A stretch of DNA of 6,152 nt from an uncultured Clostridia bacterium (GTDB lineage: Bacteria > Bacillota > Clostridia > Lachnospirales > Lachnospiraceae), in the NCBI GenBank assembly GCA_947178015.1, contig CAMWWW010000147.1, positions 1-6,152 on the forward strand, read 5' to 3'. Positions 1-4,885 of this stretch are shown here, piece by piece. The notes below the pieces were generated by a model. It had not been told where the DNA came from and searched no databases. It saw only the letters and a program-made list of their open reading frames with translations. The translations under genes were made by a program, and so were the position numbers. How positions within the stretch are numbered: the first letter of the stretch is position 1; every line of letters begins with the position of its first letter.

Positions 1-127
1 GAATCGCCTATAGTCCTCAAGGCACCTATTGAAAAACGTCGGCGCTTGATGAGGTCTTTTACGAATCTAGCGTCCGCTACGTTTTTCACTAAGCGAGAGC
101 GGGGTGACGGAGGACTATAGGCGATTC
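1..127. repeat. Nested long inverted repeat (MITE-like or structured-RNA element)
   Basis: Bases 1-18 are the exact reverse complement of 110-127 (end sequence GAATCGCCTATAGTCCTC). Inside, 23-26 pairs with 103-106, 30-39 with 79-88 (TGAAAAACGT against ACGTTTTTCA), 40-42 with 74-76 and 43-46 with 69-72. This leaves a loop at 47-68 and a larger asymmetric bulge at 89-102. About 39 base pairs form in 127 bases, so either strand could fold into one long hairpin. GC is 64/127 (50%), against about 28% in the 264 bases that follow. There is no open reading frame and no T-run after the right arm, so it is not a simple terminator. A small non-autonomous mobile element or dispersed palindromic repeat fits best; a structured RNA is the alternative. 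The left arm begins at base 1, so the true end and any target-site duplication cannot be seen. Confidence 0.75.
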
Positions 128-236
128 TCTGCGCGGACCTTTCTTGAAAATGATTAGTAAGTAAAATTTACAAAAAATTATCCATTTATGATATTGTAAA
201 ATATGACAGATACGATTAGGCTATAATATAGAAGCA

Positions 237-266
237 TTGACTTTCTAAGAATTTCTATGGTAAAAT
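237..266 (+). promoter_or_regulatory. Probable sigma-A promoter with extended -10
   Basis: The -35 box is TTGACT (237-242). After an 18-base spacer comes TAAAAT (261-266), preceded by TGG, which gives an extended -10 element (TGnTAAAAT). Transcription would start near 272-274 and run towards the permease gene, leaving a leader of about 155 bases. The assignment rests on consensus match only. Confidence 0.5.
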
Positions 267-297
267 GTTGACACAGAAGAATATTGTGTCAACTTTT
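267..297 (+). terminator. 9-bp hairpin with short T-run: weak terminator or operator dyad
   Basis: GTTGACACA (267-275) is the exact reverse complement of TGTGTCAAC (285-293). The loop is 9 bases, and TTTT (294-297) then GCTTTT follow. It could end transcription entering from the left. It also overlaps the predicted start site of the promoter at 237-266, so a repressor-binding dyad is equally possible. The stem is AT-rich and the T-run is interrupted, which argues against a strong terminator. Confidence 0.45.
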
Positions 298-427
298 GCT
301 TTTATATGCGTGGAAGTGCAGGTAATTATGGTAAAATAACAAAAACTATTATAGTCTATTTTAAAGTGTATTTGAACAATCATTCCTGCCTTTGGTATGG
401 AGAGGAATAGAAAAGAGAAATGTTGAG

Positions 428-1600
428 ATGGATTTTTTTACAGAGAAGGCTAAGGTATTTATAAAAAAAGAGGCAGTGTTGTGCATTGCGCTTGTGCTTG
501 CGGGAGTATCTGCTCTGTTCGTGCCGCCGGACGCTGCTTATATTGAATATATAGATTTTAGAACATTAGCGATCTTGTTTTGTCTAATGAGTGTGATGGC
601 AGGGCTTAAGAAGGCGGGTGTGTTTGCATGGGTGGCGCAAGTACTATTAGAAAGAGTGAAAAGCAGCCGAAGTCTAATTCTGATTTTGATGCTGTTGTGC
701 TTTTTCTTTAGTATGCTGATCACAAATGATGTCGCATTAATTACATTTGTTCCCTTTACCTTTACGGTGCTTGCATTGCTTGGGGAAAGACAAAGAAAGC
801 AGTTGGTGCTGCCCATTGTGGCGATGCAGACTGTCGCTGCAAATCTGGGCAGTATGTTGACTCCAATAGGAAATCCGCAGAACCTGTATTTGTATGGAAA
901 AGCTGGAATTTCCTTCGGTGATTTTCTGACGCTGATGCTGCCTTATACTATTTTTTCCCTTATATTGTTGGCTGCGTGGGCATTTTGGCAGGGCGGAAAA
1001 AACAAAGATGTTTTATCCATACAAGGAGGAAGCTTAGGCGGACAGACGAAGGGAAAATCACAGATGCAGTCGAAGTCGGTAAGGTATTTGATTGTGCTCT
1101 ATCTGTTTTTATTTTTGCTTTGTCTGCTTTCTGTGGGGCATATTCTTCCATGGCAGATTGTATTTGGAATGATTCTTGTTTCAGTGTTTTGGATGGACAG
1201 GAAAGTGTTTGCACAGGTGGATTATGCACTGTTATTTACCTTTCTAGGTTTTTTTATTTTTATTGGAAACGTGGGGAGAATTCCTGTTTTTCGTGATATT
1301 TTGCAGGAAATGCTGATTGGCAAGGAGGTATTTACTTCTGTGGTAGCAAGTCAGGTGATGAGCAATGTGCCTGCCGCTTTGCTGCTGTCAGGCTTTACAG
1401 AAAACTATGCAGGGCTGATCATTGGCACTAATCTTGGAGGCCTTGGTACTTTAATCGCATCTATGGCGAGCCTGATTTCTTATAAATACATAGCGAAAGA
1501 AGAGGAAAATCGAAAAGGGGAATACATCCAATTATTTACGGTGAGCAATCTGTGTTTCTTAGCTGCACTTATATTGCTGTATGTTGTAATTAAGGTGTAA
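428..1600 (+). CDS. SLC13/ArsB-superfamily (citrate transporter-like) membrane permease
   Basis: The 390-residue integral membrane protein has about ten hydrophobic segments. It looks like a member of the ion transporter superfamily, which moves anions such as dicarboxylates, citrate, arsenite or sulfate. Two inverted-topology halves are visible. In the first, the TNDVALITF re-entrant motif (about 99-107) is followed by ANLGSMLTPIGNPQN (about 138-152). In the second, SNVPAALLL (about 312-320) is followed by GTNLGGLGTLIASMAS (about 333-348). A charged, glycine-rich loop (about 189-219) separates the halves. The length is slightly below that of ArsB. The substrate cannot be read from sequence. 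No arsR or citrate-metabolism gene is adjacent, so arsenite export is unsupported. The start is uncertain: ATG 428 has only a weak purine tract (411-420) before it, while an in-frame TTG at 392 would add 12 polar residues and has no ribosome binding site. It may be co-transcribed with the two genes downstream. Confidence 0.85.
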   Translation: MDFFTEKAKVFIKKEAVLCIALVLAGVSALFVPPDAAYIEYIDFRTLAILFCLMSVMAGLKKAGVFAWVAQVLLERVKSSRSLILILMLLCFFFSMLITNDVALITFVPFTFTVLALLGERQRKQLVLPIVAMQTVAANLGSMLTPIGNPQNLYLYGKAGISFGDFLTLMLPYTIFSLILLAAWAFWQGGKNKDVLSIQGGSLGGQTKGKSQMQSKSVRYLIVLYLFLFLLCLLSVGHILPWQIVFGMILVSVFWMDRKVFAQVDYALLFTFLGFFIFIGNVGRIPVFRDILQEMLIGKEVFTSVVASQVMSNVPAALLLSGFTENYAGLIIGTNLGGLGTLIASMASLISYKYIAKEEENRKGEYIQLFTVSNLCFLAALILLYVVIKV

Positions 1601-1661
1601 AGAAACGGAGCGGGCGGCATATATTTTTGTACAAAGAAAGAAAAAGAAATGAGGGAGAACA

Positions 1662-2042
1662 ATGGATAAGAGAGAGGATTTGCTATGGTATGACAGAAAA
1701 CGAACCTTTTTAGGGCTGCCATGGTCTTTTACCAAATATAGTTTGACAGAGGATAGGCTGTTTATAGAAAGTGGATTTTTAAATACAAATGAGGACGAGG
1801 TGCGTTTATACCGCATTATGGATGTATCCTTAAAGCGCTCGTTAGGTCAGCGCATATTCGGGCTGGGAACCATCCACTGCTGCTCCGCAGATAAGACAAT
1901 GATGGACTTTGACATTAAAAGCATTAAGCAGCCAAGAAAAGTAAAAGAGATGCTCTCAGAGGCAGTGGAGAAGGAGCGTCAGGCGAAGCGTGTGACAAAC
2001 AGAGAGCATATGCTTCATGGAGAGGAAGAAGAGGAAGAATGA
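1662..2042 (+). CDS. Small bacterial PH-domain (bPH2/DUF304-type) protein
   Basis: The 126-residue soluble protein has a good ribosome binding site, AGGGAG (1652-1657), 4 bases before the ATG. Residues about 22-98 follow the bacterial PH-domain pattern of YdbT-like proteins. A strand reading YSLTEDRLFIESGFL (26-40) is followed by the RLYRIMDVSLKRSLGQRIFG block (48-67), then GLGTIHCCSAD and a closing helix, KQPRKVKEMLSEAVEKE. Most YdbT/DUF304 proteins carry membrane helices before this domain; none is visible here. The C-terminus is a highly charged helix ending in six glutamates (121-126). The molecular role is unknown; family members are often envelope-associated, but nothing here proves that. 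It lies 61 bases after the permease gene and 68 bases before yqeY with no terminator between them, so co-transcription is likely. Confidence 0.8.
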   Translation: MDKREDLLWYDRKRTFLGLPWSFTKYSLTEDRLFIESGFLNTNEDEVRLYRIMDVSLKRSLGQRIFGLGTIHCCSADKTMMDFDIKSIKQPRKVKEMLSEAVEKERQAKRVTNREHMLHGEEEEEE

Positions 2043-2048
2043 TATCCC

Positions 2049-2077
2049 TTTACAAAATTGGATTTTTGGGATAAACT
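2049..2077 (+). promoter_or_regulatory. Possible internal promoter for yqeY
   Basis: TTTACA (2049-2054) and TAAACT (2072-2077) are separated by exactly 17 bases, placing a start near 2084, 27 bases ahead of the yqeY ATG. The -35 matches consensus at five of six positions and the -10 at four of six. It may let yqeY be expressed apart from the two genes upstream. Confidence 0.35.
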
Positions 2078-2110
2078 GGAGAAAACATAGAACAGAAGGG
2101 GGTTTTTGCC

Positions 2111-2557
2111 ATGTCAAGGATTGATGAAGTGCGTGCACAGATGATGCAGGCGATGAAGGACAGAAATAAAGATAGAAAGGATGCACTGTCTGCGCTTTTA
2201 ACCGCGCTGAAAAACAAGGCGATTGATAAAAGGGCGGATTTGACTACGGAGGAAGAAGATGCCGTGGTATTAAAAGAGATAAAGTCCGTGAAGGAGACAC
2301 TTGAGATGACTCCCGCTGACAGGACAGATATTGCAGAGGAATGTCGGTTCCGTATCGCGGTATTTGAGGAATTTGCTCCAAAGATGATGGATAAAGAGGA
2401 GATTCTTGCCGTAGTACAGGAAGTACTTGCCGAAATAGGAATCGAGAAGCCTTCACCACAGAATAAAGGAAAGATAATGAAGGAGCTAATGCCAAGAGTA
2501 AAAGGAAAGGCAGATGGAAAGCTGGTCAATGAAGTAGTGGCGGAGCTAGTGAAATAA
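2111..2557 (+). CDS. yqeY: GatB/YqeY-domain protein
   Basis: The 148-residue protein spans the whole GatB/YqeY family length. The N-terminal helical part (about 3-65) begins RIDEVRAQMMQAMKDRNKDR and continues through LSALLTALKNKAIDKR. The central segment RFRIAVFEEFAPKMMDKEEI (79-98) corresponds to the family's IxxYLPxxLxxEEI region. The C-terminal block GKIMKELMPRVKGKADGKLV (120-139) matches the conserved GxVMxxLMPxxKGxADGxxV stretch. The domain resembles the tail of GatB, the tRNA-dependent amidotransferase subunit, and a tRNA-linked role has been proposed for stand-alone YqeY; its function is not settled. The start is well supported by AAGGGGG (2096-2102), 8 bases before the ATG. It is the last gene before the terminator at 2576-2615. 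Confidence 0.93.
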   Translation: MSRIDEVRAQMMQAMKDRNKDRKDALSALLTALKNKAIDKRADLTTEEEDAVVLKEIKSVKETLEMTPADRTDIAEECRFRIAVFEEFAPKMMDKEEILAVVQEVLAEIGIEKPSPQNKGKIMKELMPRVKGKADGKLVNEVVAELVK

Positions 2558-2575
2558 TTTTTCACGCATTTACTA

Positions 2576-2615
2576 AAAAAGGGAGCGTATTGCTTTTTCG
2601 CAGCGCTCCCTTTTT
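2576..2615. terminator. Bidirectional intrinsic terminator between convergent genes
   Basis: AAAAAGGGAGCG (2576-2587) is the exact reverse complement of CGCTCCCTTTTT (2604-2615). A further 3-bp stem (2591-2593 with 2600-2602) lies inside the loop. The GC-rich core followed by T-runs on both strands ends yqeY transcription on the plus strand and the MerR gene on the minus strand, whose stop codon is at 2632-2634. Confidence 0.92.
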
Positions 2616-2631
2616 ATAACTCTTAACTTTT

Positions 2632-3027
2632 TTATGAACAATAAACAAAAATAGCCTTTTTAACAAATTCAGCGGTGCCATCGCCGCCTGCTTGGTCAAT
2701 ATTACGTCTCATCCGTTCATCATTTACGTACATTTGACTTAATTCACTTAACATTTCATGATTACAATGATAATAATTGTCTGTAATAAACGTTTGTAAC
2801 GCATAAATCTTTTCCTGCACAGTTTTATCAGCCGGCGGCAACTGCCGAAGTGTGCCGATCTCAGCAAATAGGTTCAATAATTGCTTCGCGGTCTCTTCCT
2901 GCTCATGGTCGCTCTTTTGCTTTATTTTTTCGTTGTATTCTTTGTATGCTTGGGTCTCTCCCCATCGATTTTTGACCTCCGCTGCATACTGCTCTATTTC
3001 ACTTTTACGAAATGCTTGAAACTCCAT
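2632..3027 (-). CDS. Predicted internal-start product: isolated TipAS-like ligand-binding domain
   Basis: Within the MerR gene, the ATG at codon 111 (3027-3025) is preceded by AAAGGAG (3042-3036 on the minus strand) at an 8-base spacing. That is close to an ideal ribosome binding site. Initiation here would give a 131-residue protein starting MEFQAFRKSE that consists only of the ligand-sensing domain. Streptomyces tipA makes TipAS (144 residues) from an internal start at Met110 of TipAL, and the short form traps ligand. The matching position and the ribosome binding site are seen in the sequence; expression is inferred. Part of the AAAGGAG could be chance, since it encodes Lys-Gly-Val in the longer frame. 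Confidence 0.55.
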   Translation of the reverse strand: MEFQAFRKSEIEQYAAEVKNRWGETQAYKEYNEKIKQKSDHEQEETAKQLLNLFAEIGTLRQLPPADKTVQEKIYALQTFITDNYYHCNHEMLSELSQMYVNDERMRRNIDQAGGDGTAEFVKKAIFVYCS

Positions 3028-3357
3028 TTTATTCACTCCTTTGCATTGAATTTCGCGGGCGTAAGAAATAAGCTCCTCTATATGTTTTTTTTGTAATTCC
3101 AACAATTGAATCTGTTGCTCCAATGCTTCCATAGGGTCAAATGTCGGATTATCGAGGATTTTTTTGATTTCTTTTAAAGGAAATTGCAATTCACGAAACA
3201 TTAAAATATTTTGTAAACGGCTGAGTGCTGTATCGTCATACAAGCGATAGCCTGCTTCGGTGACTTCTGTAGGTTTCAAAAGCCCGATCGCATCATAATG
3301 GTGAAGTGTGCGCACACTTATCCCCGTGAATTTACTTACTTCGTTTACTGTTCGCAT
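2632..3357 (-). CDS. MerR-family transcriptional activator, TipAL/Mta type
   Basis: The 241-residue regulator has an N-terminal winged helix-turn-helix (about 1-70). Its motif SVRTLHHYDAIGLLKP (14-29) is the MerR recognition region, followed by GYRLYDDTALSRLQNILMFR. A dimerising coiled coil (about 75-108) leads to a TipAS ligand-sensing domain (about 111-240), seen in AEVKNRWGETQAYKEY (126-141) and YYHCNHEMLSELSQMYVNDE (195-214). Streptomyces TipAL and Bacillus Mta share this layout and similar length (about 250 residues); they activate multidrug or thiopeptide-response genes, often including their own. Recalled alignment places Cys198 opposite TipAL Cys207, while the thiostrepton-linking Cys214 position is Glu205. 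The ligand is therefore unknown. The ATG at 3357 is chosen because GGGAGGG lies 6 bases upstream. A longer frame starting at 3411 would begin inside the -35 box and is rejected. No efflux gene is adjacent. Confidence 0.95.
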   Translation of the reverse strand: MRTVNEVSKFTGISVRTLHHYDAIGLLKPTEVTEAGYRLYDDTALSRLQNILMFRELQFPLKEIKKILDNPTFDPMEALEQQIQLLELQKKHIEELISYAREIQCKGVNKMEFQAFRKSEIEQYAAEVKNRWGETQAYKEYNEKIKQKSDHEQEETAKQLLNLFAEIGTLRQLPPADKTVQEKIYALQTFITDNYYHCNHEMLSELSQMYVNDERMRRNIDQAGGDGTAEFVKKAIFVYCS

Positions 3358-3363
3358 TTTTAT

Positions 3364-3370
3364 CCCTCCC
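3364..3370 (-). promoter_or_regulatory. Ribosome binding site fixing the MerR gene start
   Basis: On the minus strand GGGAGGG (3370-3364) lies 6 bases before the ATG at 3357. This fixes the start 18 codons inside the longer open frame. Confidence 0.85.
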
Positions 3371-3380
3371 GTGTAATTGT

Positions 3381-3411
3381 AGTATAAACTATGACGTTGC
3401 GTCAGAGTCAA
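3381..3411 (-). promoter_or_regulatory. MerR-type promoter with 19-bp spacer and operator dyad
   Basis: On the minus strand TTGACT (3411-3406) and TATACT (3386-3381) are separated by 19 bases, longer than the usual 17 and characteristic of MerR-activated promoters. The spacer holds a dyad, TGACG-TTG-CGTCA (3392-3404). It extends with one mismatch per arm to ACT...AGT (3388-3408). The family acts by twisting such over-long spacers, so autoregulation by the adjacent MerR gene is the natural reading. The start site would be near 3374, giving a very short leader of about 17 bases. Confidence 0.8.
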
Positions 3412-3485
3412 TAGATATTTTTATTTTTTATAAAACAGGGCTTTTAGAATATGGAAATTTTGGATATTCATACAAAAACAAATGC

Positions 3486-3523
3486 AAATAAGGACACAAA
3501 ATCGAAAAACTACGTCCTTGTTT
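3486..3523. promoter_or_regulatory. Dyad overlapping the rha -35 box, possible operator
   Basis: AAGGAC (3490-3495) and GTCCTT (3514-3519) are exact reverse complements. Weaker pairing extends the arms to 3486 and 3523 (nine Watson-Crick pairs and one T-G pair per 10-base arm), around an 18-base centre. The right arm covers the -35 box of the predicted rhaA promoter, so it lies upstream of that start and is more likely a protein-binding dyad than an RNA hairpin. No regulator can be assigned. Confidence 0.4.
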
Positions 3524-3546
3524 CTGCCCAGAAAATGCATTATAAT
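3518..3546 (+). promoter_or_regulatory. Probable rhaAB promoter
   Basis: A perfect -10 box, TATAAT (3541-3546), follows a -35-like TTGTTT (3518-3523) at exactly 17 bases. Transcription would start near 3553, leaving a leader of about 54 bases before the rhaA ATG. The -35 matches consensus at only three of six positions, as expected for a promoter that depends on an activator. I found no clear catabolite-response (cre) site. Confidence 0.55.
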
Positions 3547-3606
3547 GAGAATAGCATTAGGAAGTTGAGCAGAATAGGAAAGGATATAAGAAAGGCGGTA
3601 CATAAC

Positions 3607-4869
3607 ATGTATGATTTAAAGAAGGGCTATGAAGTAGCAAAGGAGTTTTATGCACAGTATGGCATTGATGTGGACAAAGTAATTGAGGCTGTGGATGCCA
3701 CCCCAATTTCCATGCATTGCTGGCAGGGAGATGACGTCGTGGGCTTTGAGAAAAAGGAAGACAGTTCATTGAGCGGCGGCATCCAGACAACCGGGGATTA
3801 TCCGGGCAAGGCAAGGACAGCAGACGAGCTTCGCGCTGATATAGAAGAAGCTATGAAATACATTCCGGGTGTGCTTAAGGTAAATCTTCATGCAAACTAT
3901 CAGGAGGCAGATACCTTTGTCGACCGCAACGCGATTGAGCCGAAGCATTTTGAAAAATGGGCGGATTGGGCAGCAGAGAAGGGGATTGGGCTGGATTTTA
4001 ATCCCACCTATTTTTCTCATCCTCTGGCAAATAACGGAACACTCTCCGCTGCGGATGAAAAGGTGCGGGAATTCTGGATTGAGCATGGAATCCGCTGCCG
4101 TCAGATTGGGGAGTATTTTTACCAGAGAACAGGCAAGCCTTGCGTGATCAACCATTGGACACCAGATGGCGATAAGGAAGTGCCGGTGGATACCATGGCG
4201 CCAAGACTGCGCTTAAAAGACAGCTATGACAGGATTTTTGAGGCAACCAAGGATGTGAAGGGCGTAATCGACGGAATTGAGTCCAAGGTATTTGGCATTG
4301 GACTTGAAAGCTATACCGTAGGCTCCCATGAATTCTGCATGGGTTACGTGATGAAGGCAAACAAGGACCATATTATTATGACACTGGATACCGGACATTA
4401 TCATCCGACAGAGGTAGTATCCGCAAAGCTAGCTTCCATCTACACATTTTCCGACAATGTTTTGTTACATGTATCCCGCCCTGTACGCTGGGATTCCGAT
4501 CATGTAGTCAGCTTTGATGATGAGACCAGAGCGATTATGGATGAGCTGGTTCGCATGGATAAATTGAAGGATACCTATGTGGCGACAGATTTCTTTGATG
4601 CTTCCATCAATCGTATCTGTGCTTGGGTAATTGGCATGAGAAACACAAGAAAAGCGATGCTGGCAGCTATGCTGCAACCTGTTGCGGAAATGAAGAAAAT
4701 GGAGGCTTCCGGCGATGTGAGCGGACGTCTGGCATACAAAGAAGAATTTAAAGCAGCTCCATTTGCTCTGGTATGGGATTATTACTGCAGCGAGAAGAAT
4801 AAGGGAGTTGGCCTTGAGTGGCTTGATAAAGTGAGAAAGTACGAGAAGGATGTACTATCTGCAAGATAA
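3607..4869 (+). CDS. rhaA: L-rhamnose isomerase
   Basis: The 420-residue cytoplasmic enzyme interconverts L-rhamnose and L-rhamnulose, the first step of rhamnose catabolism. It is collinear with the 419-residue E. coli RhaA throughout: SMHCWQGDDVVGFE (35-48), GGIQTTGDYPGKAR (57-70), GLDFNPTYFSHPL (128-140) and ESYTVGSHEFCMGY (234-247). The metal and catalytic ligands are all present: Glu225, Asp261, His264, His288, Asp296, Asp298 and Asp328. They correspond to E. coli Glu234, Asp267, His270, His294, Asp302, Asp304 and Asp334. The ATG at 3607 is preceded by AAAGGCGG (3591-3598) and aligns with the usual start. The frame is open upstream to an ATG at 3451, but that would add 52 residues unlike the family and place the promoter inside the gene. 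rhaB follows after 16 bases, so the two form an operon. Confidence 0.98.
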   Translation: MYDLKKGYEVAKEFYAQYGIDVDKVIEAVDATPISMHCWQGDDVVGFEKKEDSSLSGGIQTTGDYPGKARTADELRADIEEAMKYIPGVLKVNLHANYQEADTFVDRNAIEPKHFEKWADWAAEKGIGLDFNPTYFSHPLANNGTLSAADEKVREFWIEHGIRCRQIGEYFYQRTGKPCVINHWTPDGDKEVPVDTMAPRLRLKDSYDRIFEATKDVKGVIDGIESKVFGIGLESYTVGSHEFCMGYVMKANKDHIIMTLDTGHYHPTEVVSAKLASIYTFSDNVLLHVSRPVRWDSDHVVSFDDETRAIMDELVRMDKLKDTYVATDFFDASINRICAWVIGMRNTRKAMLAAMLQPVAEMKKMEASGDVSGRLAYKEEFKAAPFALVWDYYCSEKNKGVGLEWLDKVRKYEKDVLSAR

Positions 4870-4885
4870 AAAATGGAGGGTTACG

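Larger units (their letters stand above)
128..391. other. AT-rich intergenic region
   Basis: This 264-base stretch, about 28% GC, lies between the palindromic element and the permease gene. I see no coding sequence in it. It contains a promoter-like pair (237-266), a 9-bp hairpin (267-293) and an 11-bp direct repeat, TATGGTAAAAT, at 256-266 and 327-337. An isolated TATAAT at 222-227 has no well-spaced -35 box. Confidence 0.6.

Noticed and set aside
329..337. Second TGGTAAAAT as a permease promoter -10
   Set aside because: No -35-like sequence lies 16-18 bases upstream. I kept it only as a short direct repeat of the first site.
1..391. tRNA, riboswitch or CRISPR in the left region
   Set aside because: There is no cloverleaf with conserved arms, no riboswitch core I recognise and no repeat-spacer periodicity. 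The structure is a single inverted repeat.
976..1296. 106-codon plus-strand frame inside the permease gene
   Set aside because: It is an out-of-frame shadow. It lacks a ribosome binding site, and its protein shows no family resemblance.
2043..2073. TATCCC/GGGATA hairpin after the PH-domain gene as a terminator
   Set aside because: The stem is only 6 bp with a 19-base loop and no following T-run, so it is probably chance.
2050..2565. 171-codon open frame antisense to yqeY
   Set aside because: It is a Ser/Phe/Ile-rich shadow of the yqeY codons, with no recognisable domain and no convincing start signals, and the plus-strand gene is clear.
2632..3411. A 259-residue MerR protein starting at TTG 3411
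   Set aside because: That TTG is the -35 box of the gene's own promoter. The ATG at 3357 has GGGAGGG at ideal spacing and matches family N-termini.
3451..4869. A 472-residue version of RhaA starting at ATG 3451
   Set aside because: The extra 52 residues have no counterpart in RhaA, the ATG at 3607 has a better ribosome binding site and alignment, and a TATAAT promoter lies within the extension.
2632..4869. The MerR gene as regulator of the adjacent rha operon
   Set aside because: Its TipAS-type sensor is not a sugar-binding domain, and its operator dyad is not repeated at the rha promoter. Adjacency alone is not evidence.
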